Assembly (NCBI GenBank): GCA_037349105.1
Contig: JAYJMM010000035.1
Coordinates: forward strand, 186,001-250,000
Source of the DNA: Limnomonas spitsbergensis
Taxonomy: Eukaryota; Chlorophyta; Chlorophyceae; Chlamydomonadales
Direction of reading: 5' to 3'
Length of the DNA stretch: 64,000 nucleotides
A program made the position numbers and the translations under genes. Positions within the stretch are counted from its first letter, which is position 1. Every line of letters begins with the position of its first letter. Shown piece after piece: positions 1-8,951 of the stretch. Below the pieces are notes generated by a model. It searched no databases, was not told where the DNA came from, and saw only the letters and a program-made list of their open reading frames with translations.

Positions 1-110
1 GTATGGGGATATCCAGCTCCATTGACCCCTCACGATTATCTGCCGCAACATGCTTGGGTGAGTGTCCTCCGGCTTCCCCATGGGCACTGCCCTGGCTGGT
101 TGGGCTTGTT

Positions 111-2888
111 TTAAGGGATCGCCTGCCTTGCCCCTTCAGTTGGACCTTGCACGGCCAACCCCTCTGGCAGGTTGCCTGCCTGGCCCCCCTTCAGTCCTGA
201 GGCCTCGACCTGGGACTGGCTAGGGCCGTCGGCAGCTGTAGGCACACCTGCCACACCCTTGGGCGCCCCCAGCCATATGATGGCCTGCTGGGCCGCCCCT
301 GGTTCCGGTGTTGCTACCTGGCCCCCTCCTGGAGCTGCTGCCACCGGTGGTGTGAAAGGCCCATCCTCTTCTGGCTGGTGCATCTGCACCAGCACCGGCG
401 CCTGCCTGTGCACGTGGGCCTCAATCTCCCTTGATTCTACTGGTTCCTCAGCCACCTGCTGGTTCAGCTTCTGCTCCCACGAATGCAGTTGGTTCGGCTC
501 GCAGCCGCCGGCCACCACAGGTGTCACATGGGCTGCCTCCCTCGGAAAACACAGCCGTGACGCATGCACCTGCAGTTGGCCCGGCTCGCAGTCACCGGCC
601 ACCACAGGTGTCACATGAACTGCCTCCCTCGGCAAACACAGCCGTGACGCCTGCACCTGCAGTTGGCCCGGCTCGCAGCCACCGGCCACCACAGGTGTCA
701 CATGGGCTGCCTCGCTCGGCAAACACAGCCGTAACGCATGTACCTGCAGTTGGCCTAGCTCGCAGCCACCGATCCCTACAGGTGTCACAGGAACTGCCTC
801 TCTCTGCAAACACAGCCGTGACGCATGCACCTGCAGTTGGCCTGGCTCACAGCCACCGGCCACCACAGGTGTCACAGGAACGTCCTCCATCTGCAAACAC
901 AGTCGTGACGCATGCACCTGCAGTTGGCCTGGCTCACAGCCACCGGCCACCACAGGTGTCACATGGGCTGCCTCCCTCGGCAAACACAGCCGTGACGCCT
1001 GCACCTGCAGCTGGCCTGGCTCACAGCCACCGGCCACAACAGATGTGACATGGGCTGCCTCCCTCGGAAAACACAGCCGTGACGCCTGTACCTGCAGTTG
1101 GCCTGGCTCGCAGCCATCGATCCCTACAGGTGTCACAGGAACTGCCTCTCTCTGTAAACACAGTCGTGACGCCTGCACCTGCAGTTGGCCTGGCTCGCAG
1201 TCACCGATCACTACAGGTGTCACAGGAACTGCCTCACTCTGTAAACACAGCCGTGACGCTTGCACCTGCAGTTGGCCTGGCTCACAGTCACCGATCACTA
1301 CAGGTGTCACAGGAACTGCCTCACTCTGCAAGGATAGCCGTGACGCTTGCACCTGCAGTTGGCCTGGCTCACAGCCACCGGCCACAACAGGTGTCACATG
1401 GGCTGCCTCCCTCGGAAAACACAGCCGTGACGCCTGTACCTGCAGCTGGCCTGGCTCGCAGCCATCGATCCCTACAGGTGTCACAGGAACTGCCTCTCTC
1501 TGTAAACACAGTCGTGACGCCTGCACCTGCAGTTGGCCTGGCTCACAGCCACCGGCCACAACATGTGTGACATGGGCTGCCTCCCTCGGAAAACACAGCC
1601 GTGACGCCTGTACCTGCAGTTGGCCTGGCTCGCAGCCATCGATCCCTACAGGTGTCACAGGAACTGCCTCTCTCTGTAAACACAGTCGTGACGCCTGCAC
1701 CTGCAGTTGGCCTGGCTCACAGCCACCGGCCACCACAGGTGTCAGATGGGCTGCCTCCCCCGGCAAACACAGCCGTGACGCATGCACCTGCAGTTGGCCC
1801 GGCTCGCAGCCACCGGCCATCACAGGTGTCACATGGGCTGCCTCACTCTGTAAACACACCCGTGACGCTTGCACCTGCAGTTGGCCCGGCTTGCAGCCAC
1901 CGGTCACTGGTTTGGGTGGACAGGCATTCCCTTTCGGAACACAGTTGATCAGGTGCAGCTGCTTGCTAGCTACCGGGCTATCCCGCCTGGGTGGAAAGGC
2001 CCTCCCCCGGGCCTGCTGTTGGTCCATGGGACTTGGCTCACTGTCACTGCTGAGGATATCAAACATGGACCAGCCGTTGGGGGACACCTGATTACCTGGC
2101 TGCTCCATACACCTGGTCAGTGCCTCCAAGGGTTCGCGTTGCTGGGGCACAGCCAGACTGCTTAACCCCGCCTGCTCTGCGTCACACACACTTTTCCACA
2201 CTCCAGTGGCCCACTGCCTTAGCCTGTTCCACCCTATTGGCTGAGCCAGATCTTCCTTCCTTTTTAGTGGGTGCCATTCCGCAGTGGCGGCTTTTGCTCC
2301 ACCCACAGGTTTCCTGATCACCTGACTTCCACCACAGGGCATCGTCCCGTTCTCCTTTTTAACGCACTGCGCAGCACTTGCCACTCTCATCAGCCTCTTC
2401 TGCGTCGTGTATTCTGGCCCACTGCCTAGGTCTCTTGTTCCCCCGCACTCTGCAGCCCCCTCTGGGGCTGCCGAGGTGCCTGCCCCTTGATCACCGTGAT
2501 CGGGCTCGTTCTTGACTCGTTGCGCGGCCCCTGCCCCACTGGGCAAGTCCTGCTCTGGTGCGCCTTCTGGACCACTGTCCCGATTTGCGCCACTGGTCTG
2601 CGACACCTCAACGGCCGGGTCCAATGTCAGCTCAGGGGTTCTTCCTCCCTGTCTCAACCACTGCGCATATTCCAGGCCTTGCCTTGGAATATCCAGGGTT
2701 GATTGGGGCACTGGCCCACCTCGGCTGATCCCTTTGTGCAACACTTCAGCGCCCACAGTGCCATCAGCCTGCCCAACGTCCTTGGGCCAAGCTTGATCTG
2801 CACTGGGCACCTTGCACCCCAAAGCTGCGGGATCCTCGATCCCTGCTAGCCCGCGAGAAATACGCGTCGCTTCTCCCTCAAGCGCCAT
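111..2888 (-). CDS. 925-codon ORF of unknown function with internal 29-aa repeats
   Basis: An uninterrupted minus-strand ORF from ATG at 2888 to TAA at 111. I do not recognise its family. The first ~320 residues are polar, Gly/Pro/Glu-rich and probably disordered. Residues ~335-800 are about sixteen copies of a 29-residue unit starting GCEPGQLQVQASRLC, the translation of an 87-bp minisatellite. The last ~110 residues are Gln/Pro/Ala-rich. There are no catalytic motifs, signal peptide or membrane segment. Because 87 is divisible by three, the satellite is also open in plus-strand frames, but only this strand stays open through ~1.4 kb of non-repeat flank, which favours it as coding. It could be the 5' ORF of a retroelement, since an LTR-terminus-like sequence lies upstream at ~3.87-3.95 kb. 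That link is inference. Confidence 0.45.
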   Translation of the reverse strand: MALEGEATRISRGLAGIEDPAALGCKVPSADQAWPKDVGQADGTVGAEVLHKGISRGGPVPQSTLDIPRQGLEYAQWLRQGGRTPELTLDPAVEVSQTSGANRDSGPEGAPEQDLPSGAGAAQRVKNEPDHGDQGAGTSAAPEGAAECGGTRDLGSGPEYTTQKRLMRVASAAQCVKKENGTMPCGGSQVIRKPVGGAKAATAEWHPLKRKEDLAQPIGWNRLRQWATGVWKSVCDAEQAGLSSLAVPQQREPLEALTRCMEQPGNQVSPNGWSMFDILSSDSEPSPMDQQQARGRAFPPRRDSPVASKQLHLINCVPKGNACPPKPVTGGCKPGQLQVQASRVCLQSEAAHVTPVMAGGCEPGQLQVHASRLCLPGEAAHLTPVVAGGCEPGQLQVQASRLCLQREAVPVTPVGIDGCEPGQLQVQASRLCFPREAAHVTHVVAGGCEPGQLQVQASRLCLQREAVPVTPVGIDGCEPGQLQVQASRLCFPREAAHVTPVVAGGCEPGQLQVQASRLSLQSEAVPVTPVVIGDCEPGQLQVQASRLCLQSEAVPVTPVVIGDCEPGQLQVQASRLCLQREAVPVTPVGIDGCEPGQLQVQASRLCFPREAAHVTSVVAGGCEPGQLQVQASRLCLPREAAHVTPVVAGGCEPGQLQVHASRLCLQMEDVPVTPVVAGGCEPGQLQVHASRLCLQREAVPVTPVGIGGCELGQLQVHALRLCLPSEAAHVTPVVAGGCEPGQLQVQASRLCLPREAVHVTPVVAGDCEPGQLQVHASRLCFPREAAHVTPVVAGGCEPNQLHSWEQKLNQQVAEEPVESREIEAHVHRQAPVLVQMHQPEEDGPFTPPVAAAPGGGQVATPEPGAAQQAIIWLGAPKGVAGVPTAADGPSQSQVEASGLKGGQAGNLPEGLAVQGPTEGARQAIP
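475..1905. repeat. 87-bp minisatellite, about 16 copies
   Basis: Successive copies of cctgcagttg start 87 bp apart (for example 1091 and 1178). Unit variants alternate, such as caccggccaccacag versus catcgatccctacag, so several subtypes are interspersed. Period 87 keeps reading frame, and the array encodes the 29-aa repeats of the minus-strand ORF. Confidence 0.95.
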
Positions 2889-3289
2889 CTGCTGCTCTGA
2901 GTCCAGGCCCTGCCTTTCAGTTCACACAGTTCACACAGTTCTGGGCCACTGAAATCTCAGCCTCAGCAATCCATTGATCACTGATCCGCCGATCCACTTC
3001 TGTTAACACTTTTGTTTTCACAATCAAGTGGTCCAACCTTAACCACTGACCAAATGCACAGGGAATCAAGCTGGGTTTATAACTCCAAAACTGGATCTTC
3101 GAGCTTCTCCCCAAGGCTCTTCACAGCCGGGGTTTGCAAGATCTAATTTGGCACGAAAAGCCCAAGCAGAATGCAGCGACAGAGGTGCTTTTTCAAGGCG
3201 AACAATTCAAAAAAATATTCCAGGTCAGACAAGCTTAGCTTCCCTCAGCGAGGAACTCGTTGGCAAGCAGCAGATCAGGCTGCAATACC

Positions 3290-3751
3290 ACTTTTGTCCC
3301 TTTTGAAGGACACTGAGAGCGGGGATGCTCGGGGTTGCGAAGGAACGGCGACGGAGGTGACTTTGTCCGTGGGTTTTGTCGCCGGGCGGACTCAGCGGGA
3401 AGCTGGTACGCCGAGAGCTCCTGGTCGGATTTGCGCCTCCTGGTCTATTTAGGTGAATATCTGCTTGGGACTGCTTGTCTGATTAGTCGTCTCCGATGGA
3501 CGAGTAGTCAGGGATCGGCACCGTAGGTCGCGTGCTCTTCAGGGCGAGCTCCGTAGATCGCGTCGGCTGGGGATGACCAGTGATATGGATGGGGCTCGCT
3601 TGTCGCTTGCTTATGCTATCACCACTTTCCGTGGTGCTAGACTTGACTGAAGTGTAAGGTACTGACTTAGTGGCGAGCAAGGGCTAGTATCCGTGAGAGC
3701 TAGGCCTATACTCTTTACACCAGAGGCCTGTCCTTCAAAAGGGACAAAAGT
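3290..3751. repeat. 23-bp perfect inverted repeat bounding ~460 bp
   Basis: The 23 bases at 3290-3312 (starting acttttgtccc) are the exact reverse complement of 3729-3751. The ~415 bp between them has no supported gene. It may be a small non-autonomous DNA element, but I found no convincing target-site duplication. The rest of 2889-3868 shows no gene; 2919-2940 has a short tandem of ttcacacag. Confidence 0.4.
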
Positions 3752-3868
3752 AAGTAGCAAGCTGGCACGCCGGGATTCAAAGGTCCCGGCATGCCCTAAT
3801 TACTGAGTACGGTAGAATCTGCTACACTTCACACTTAAGCGGGATTCTGGGTTCCAGATCAGATCAGG

Positions 3869-3952
3869 AGACTCCGCAGAGAAGCTGCGGAGGCTCCGTG
3901 GCCGCTAGTGGCGGCTCAAACGGTTCTGTCACGTATACGGTAATATACTATG
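3869..3952. repeat. LTR-terminus-like segment shared with 57739-57835
   Basis: About 80 bp beginning gactccgcagagaagctgcg is roughly three-quarters identical, in the same orientation, to the terminus of the LTR at 57739 (gatccgcagggaagctgcg). The match ends around the shared cacgtatac and gtaatatac motifs. I read it as a fragment of a related LTR lying against the 3' end of LINE-A. Which element it belonged to cannot be decided. Confidence 0.5.
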
Positions 3953-4012
3953 ACATGCCTTCGGAGGTCCTCGCTGGTGGTTGGTCGTGGTTTTCAGACA
4001 CCTATTATCATA

Positions 4013-4301
4013 GGAGGGCGGCCGTGTTTTCTTCGGTAAGGAGCATCTCTTCAGGTTCCCAGCTAGGCTTCCATGTGACTTTAACCAGCCCCTCCACTTG
4101 TGTGGTGCTAGTTGCATGTGTGCATGCCGGGCATGTCCATTTGTCATGGCTGGGTCTCCAGTCCACTGGTTGGCCTAGGCATTGGACATGATCGTACTTG
4201 TAGCATACGTCGCATGTGATGATGTCATCATAACATCCTGATGCATCATCGTACTGCAGGCTGTGTGGGTTCCAACAACCTTCGCATGCTGCAACACCTG
4301 C
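4013..4301 (-). pseudogene. LINE-A C-terminal PHD finger, beyond an in-frame TGA
   Basis: Directly after the TGA at 4302-4304 the same frame is open for ~95 codons and spells a complete C4HC3 PHD finger: ACEGCWNPHS (first Cys pair), ITCDVCYKYDHVQC (second Cys pair plus His and Cys) and KWTCPACTH (last Cys pair). Spacing is C-x2-C-x20-C-x2-C-x4-H-x2-C-x15-C-x2-C, within the PHD range. It is followed by VTWKPSWEPEEMLL, an aromatic tail, then three stops in a row at about 4013. PHD fingers usually read histone H3 tails, so in a LINE one could guide integration or ribonucleoprotein tethering. The TGA could be a decayed CGA or TGG codon. I translated this by hand from the sequence. Confidence 0.75.
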
Positions 4302-5960
4302 TCAATCGTGGGCATGCAGGTCTTGACCAAGTCCTAGAGTCTTCCGGCAAGAAGCCTCTATCTTCTCTGGTGTGTACCCTGCCATGCCATGGTATGGGAT
4401 GGCCCATTCATCGATGATGCTTGGGTGCCAGGTGACTTGATATTGGATTTGCTTGATTCTGTCTTTTCCTTTTTGGTGGCGTCCTTTGCTTGGCTCTGTG
4501 ACCATCCTCCAGCCTGTGATGGCTGCTACTTGGTTGGTGTGCCCATACATCTCTTGTATGACTGTTGCCGCCCTTTCCCCTTCTGATCTTTTGCTTTTGG
4601 CAAATGCAAAAATACACTCTGCCTCCTTCCTTTTGTAGTCATGTCTGGCACATAGGCATGTTCCTGTTGTCTGGCACTTTCTGCGTGGGGCCGCAATCTC
4701 TTTCCGTAGGCTCGTATTTGACAAGCATCCTTGCCTTTTCTTGTCTCTGTGGAGGGTAGGGTCCTTGCGCCAGTGTTGTTTTTTCTTGCTGCCTTGCTGT
4801 CCGGTCGGGTTTGCTCTGCCCTCTGGATGTTGTGTGGGGTATGGGATATCAGCGAGGTCTCCCGGTCTCTCTGTTTCTGTTGCTGTTGGAATGACACTCT
4901 CCTTGGTATTCAGGTATTGGGTGATCAATGTCTGGTCAGGGTGAAGGGAGGCCTGGAACATGGTTCCTGTTGGCATGGGGTTTCTTGCTATATCAGTGAT
5001 GTACATGTTTCCCTCATGTATCTCTCGTTGGTCCTTTGGAAGGCTCAACGACGTGTTTCTTTTTCTTATCATGTCTCTTAGGTCTTTGTCTGCACCCGGC
5101 CCGTTGTTTGCCATGACTGAGAGTCTGTTTAAGGCTATGATGTGCTTGTCTTTGACATTTCTCCCGTATCTGTTTCTTAGGCCTCTCCCATCCATCAAGT
5201 GCTTGCCTCCTTGTTCTGTCAGGTCTGCTAGGTGATTGATTCCTAGGTGAAACAGGGGTTGAAGCAAGGTGTACGCATTGAGGGGGTCTGTGGCAGGGAG
5301 GGTAGCAGTGGCGGGGTTGAGCTGTTCTAGCGCTTGGGCGAGTTCTGGGGTGTGTACTGTGAATTGTTGCACCTTGCTTTTCATGATGGTCAGGTCATTA
5401 TCTGTGATATGGGACAGTTGTCTGAGCTGCATGCAATGTTTAGCCTGTTGGGTGTCTTTAAACCCTGTGGGGCAACCGCCCATATATTTGAGCTGCTTCT
5501 CCAGGAGACTTCGAGTGACTGTGCCCATGCGCCCTTCATCGCGTAGGGATGTGATGAGCAGTTATGTATTCTTCTTTGCGTATTCTGTCACCAGGGATGC
5601 ACACCCCAGCCCGAAGGACGCGACATCTTGGTGTACGGTAGCTGAGTTGGCACATGTCCATAGTCCGTAAGCCTTCTTGACGGCCGTGGCCATGATGCTG
5701 TCTAGAATCTGGAGGTCAGCTCCCGTGCATGGAGTTATCCCAAAGGTGTTTGAGATTGAGGGCTTAATAGTTGTCTCAATGATATGCTTAATTTGTCTTG
5801 GAGTGGCTTGTGAGGCTTGCAGCTCCTCAATCTTTTGCCTTGCCTTCTTTATCAGGTTTTGGTGCGGGAACTTCCAGTCTAGTGTCATCGTGAGCTCTGC
5901 ACCGAGGTATCTGAAGGGGTCTATTGGGGGAAGGTGTTGCACGTATTGTCCTTGGACCAT
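4302..5960 (-). pseudogene. LINE-A RT thumb and C-terminal region, TAA-interrupted
   Basis: One frame runs from 5960 to 4302 with a single TAA at 5562-5564. Before the stop it has FRYLGAELTMTLDWKFPHQN, a typical post-palm LINE segment. After it comes TSLRDEGRMGTVTRSLLEKQ, the usual thumb continuation. The flanking residues show the stop replaces a sense codon rather than ending a gene. The C-terminal ~200 residues hold a Cys/His cluster (CQTTGTCLCARHDY) and QYQVTWHPSIIDEW, reminiscent of a small aromatic fold. The frame ends at a TGA (4302-4304) beyond which it stays open into the PHD finger. Confidence 0.75.
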
Positions 5961-6035
5961 TATCTGATTTTCCAGTTGTCATCTTACTTGTACCAGAGCA
6001 TCCTTGTTCCCATATAGTCCTGTGCGGATGTTTTG

Positions 6036-6077
6036 AAAACTCTAGTATCAGGTGCGGACACCTGATACTAGAGTTTT
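6036..6077. repeat. Perfect 19-bp palindrome with 4-nt loop inside LINE-A
   Basis: aaaactctagtatcaggtg at 6036-6054 is followed by cgga and then its exact reverse complement at 6059-6077. It breaks the reverse transcriptase just after motif C. It looks like a short inverted duplication made during DNA synthesis. Confidence 0.9.
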
Positions 6078-7519
6078 CCCAGTGTTGACCTTCATTTTCG
6101 CAAAGTCGGAGTAGAGACTAAGTTTCTCTGCTTGTACGTGCAGGTCCGACAGTTTACTTGTCAGCATTGACAAGTCGTCTGCGAATGCTGCATTGCTGAG
6201 TGAGTGTTCCATGCGAGCGTTCATGTCATCTATGCATCCAAACATGTAGCCCCTGGCCCCGACTTGGGCCCCGCCGCCACCGGAGCAGTGGTTCAATGTA
6301 GATGAGGAGAAGGAGGGGTGAAAGGGTGTCCCCTTGTATATATGCTGCCCCGCCCCATGGGGATCTTTCCAGTGAGCTCTGTGCCCCATCGGACCTGGGT
6401 TGTTGCCCCCATGTAAAGGTTTTTAACTGCATCCACCGCATCTGTAGGGAACCCTAGGTCGTACATGGTCATAAGAAGAATGTCGTGGTCCATCATGTTA
6501 AACGCTAAGGAGAAGTCGACTTGTAAGTTATATATATTCTGGCCGGTGTGTCGTGCATCTTCGAGCGCCATGACTAGCATCTGGAGTTGGTCCATGGTGC
6601 TGGCTTTTGTCCTGAACCCCTTTTGGGTAGAGCTCAGAAGCAAGTGTTTTTCAGCGTAGTCAGACATAGCCCTTGTTTGAAGCCTCGTCCAGAGTTTGTA
6701 TAGGGCATTTAGCATACCGATAGGTCTCTTCTTGTCTACCAAGGTTTCGTCCGGCCCCTTCTCCAACAGTTGTGTAGTACTTTGCTTCCATTCGTCTGGG
6801 GTCACACCGGTTGCCCACATGATGATCATGAGCATGTGCATGCACTCCTTGAACTCGTGTGTCATCATTTTTAGGAGTTCATTTACGATCCCATCTGGTC
6901 CCGGTGATTTCCCATCACTTAGTGTGTGTAGGCATTCTTCAAACACTGAGGATTGCTGGATTGTTCTGTGCAGCCACGTTCGGTTTGGGAGACGGGTTGC
7001 CAGCGTTTCCAAGGTAAATTTATCGGGACCCGTTGTCCATGGGTACTGCCGTGTGACCTCATGTGGGTGGTATTTGCCACTTTTGGGGGCACAAGGGGTC
7101 AGCAATTTGGTGAAATGTTCCTCCACAATCGAGATCATCTTCTTGGGGTCGTCAGTGATGTGGTTTGTGGCCGGGTCCACAAGGGCTTTGTTGTTGGTTC
7201 CGGAGGCTGGCTTTTTGAAGATTTTCCTGTTTGCCATCTTTGGTTTTTTGTTAATGAGGTCTCTGGTAGCTTTGATCGCTTGTTTGAGATTTTGCTTGTC
7301 CTGTCCCTTGTCCATGGTCTGGATCTCGGATCTAATGCCTCTGATGACTTGTGAGAGGATCTGCCCACTATTCATGCCCACGTTTGTCTCCAAGGTTGCG
7401 GCCTCATGAAGTCTCATTTCCATACCGCTGGGAAGGTTAGTCTGGTTAGCTATGATCTCTTGCATCCCTGTATGTACTTGAGTCGATAGCAGTATTGCGA
7501 ACTTCGTTTCTAATCTCAT
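6048..7519 (-). pseudogene. LINE-A reverse transcriptase, frameshifted
   Basis: This reads in three frames: 7519 to ~6345, then ~6345-6290, then ~6290-6048. Motifs are GKSPGPDGIVNELLK (the conserved entry motif of LINE RTs), LQVDFSLAFNMMDHD (motif A with the catalytic Asp), IQGDTLSPLLLLIYIEPLL (motif B region, in the middle frame) and AFADDLSMLTS (motif C, catalytic FADD). At least two small indels separate them, so no full-length RT can be made. Coding order is continuous with the endonuclease upstream. A perfect palindrome at 6036-6077 interrupts the thumb just after motif C. Confidence 0.85.
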
Positions 7520-8951
7520 GACAAGCTTGAAAGTGTTTGTCTAACATAACTCTTTTCCGTGACAGAGCCCGTGAGCGGAGGTGAGTGCCAGAGGGGTTAG
7601 TGTTTTTGCACTCACATGTTTGTAAGGCGATTGCTTGTGTCTTCTGTAGAGCACTCAACAATTGTTCACTTAGCTCATTCACTTTTACCGCCGCATTTTG
7701 TCCCTGAATAATAGCTAGGCGATTGCTGGTCTTCCTGTCTTCGGACTCAATCCTGTCGAAGTATGGCTGAATATCTTCTTTAATTACCAGCTGCATTTTA
7801 TGGTGCAGGTCTCGAGTCTCACCGGCGATACCCTCTGAGAAGGTGGAGATTTTGTTGGCGAAGGCTGTCTTGTCGGTGAGGCTGATAGGTCGGACCAAGA
7901 CCCGGGTGGAGGGGCGAGTGGGCTGTTCTTTTAGAGTGGGGATGAAAATCCCTGTGTTTCTCAGTTCAATGATGCCTAGCAGGGGTGTGTGATCTGATTG
8001 GGTGCCTATTTGGAGGACGTTGGTCTTACTTTTGATGATGCCCATATCCAGGTTTGTGAAAGTATCGTCAATTCTGCTGGTCGTGTGGAACTCAATCGTG
8101 CTGTTTAAGTGGGTGAAGGTGTGGGCTCGAGGGCTAAGGTTCGTTTCTAGGGGTGAAAGTTTAACTGCTTCAACAAATTTCCTGTGTGTCTCATCCTTGT
8201 GGTAAGTGTGTCTGCTGCTCCTGTCACCTTGAAGCAGCGTAGCATTCCAGTCGCCTAGCATAATATGGCAAGAAGGGTCACCGTTTTGTGTTTCTTGCAT
8301 GTGTTCCGTGAGTATGCTGTACATTTTTAGTCTCTCTGTCTCCTCCTCTGGTGAGCAACCTGCTGGCGCATAGACTCCTGTGATGTTGATGGGCCTGGAG
8401 TGGGGCAGGTGGATAGCAACGTTCAGAATTTTCCCATTGCAGTGGTCGCCTTCTGTTTGGGTGGCCTTTCCCAACACTGCAATGTGTTCTTTGATGGCAA
8501 TGATGACCCCTCGCAAGCCTCTGCCTTGTTCGCTGTGTGTACACGCCCAGTATTGATACCCCTGTAGGGCTTCTTTCAACCATTTGGCCTTTTTCCGCTT
8601 GGGAAGAATGTTTGTCTCGGTGAGTACGAGGACATCTGGGTTTTGCTGCTGGATGGTCATCTCTATGTCATACTTTGCAGTGTAGGCGCCTTGGACATTG
8701 GCTGTGATCATGCGCAACGTAGCTGGTTGGCAGGCTGTTTGGTCTTCTCCGTGGGGTGGAGCACTTGGCTGGCGTGGTAGGCTTGTATTTTCTTGGGCAA
8801 TCCTGTTCTTTAAGGTCTGTTTCACCCGTGTTTTGGCTGCGCTGGTTCTGGCGCACCCGTGATCGAGGAAGTGAGGTACGATAAAATGAGGGGCTGAAAC
8901 AGTTTGTTCTTTTTCTTTCCTTCCGTTGTGTGCGGGAGGGTGGTGTTGCAT
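7446..8951 (-). CDS. LINE-A apurinic-type endonuclease region (ORF2, 5' part)
   Basis: An exonuclease-endonuclease-phosphatase fold endonuclease that would nick target DNA for target-primed reverse transcription. The expected blocks appear in order: MITANVQG near residue 130, VLVLTETNI with the metal-binding Glu, ITGVYAPAG, MLGDWNATL (the GDxN motif), IDDTFTN, and QSDHTPLLG with the terminal catalytic SDH. About 120 Lys/Gln-rich residues precede the domain. The start codon is uncertain, since in LINE-B the OTU ORF and endonuclease lie in one frame. The frame is lost near 7510, where the reverse transcriptase continues one frame over. LINE-B carries a homologous domain up to ITGV. Confidence 0.85.
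   Translation of the reverse strand: MQHHPPAHNGRKEKEQTVSAPHFIVPHFLDHGCARTSAAKTRVKQTLKNRIAQENTSLPRQPSAPPHGEDQTACQPATLRMITANVQGAYTAKYDIEMTIQQQNPDVLVLTETNILPKRKKAKWLKEALQGYQYWACTHSEQGRGLRGVIIAIKEHIAVLGKATQTEGDHCNGKILNVAIHLPHSRPINITGVYAPAGCSPEEETERLKMYSILTEHMQETQNGDPSCHIMLGDWNATLLQGDRSSRHTYHKDETHRKFVEAVKLSPLETNLSPRAHTFTHLNSTIEFHTTSRIDDTFTNLDMGIIKSKTNVLQIGTQSDHTPLLGIIELRNTGIFIPTLKEQPTRPSTRVLVRPISLTDKTAFANKISTFSEGIAGETRDLHHKMQLVIKEDIQPYFDRIESEDRKTSNRLAIIQGQNAAVKVNELSEQLLSALQKTQAIALQTCECKNTNPSGTHLRSRALSRKRVMLDKHFQACHEIRNEVRNTAIDSSTYRDARDHS

Noticed and set aside
1045..2091. 348-codon plus-strand ORF opposite the 925-codon ORF
   Set aside because: Almost entirely inside the 87-bp array, closing soon after leaving it, while the minus frame continues through unique sequence.
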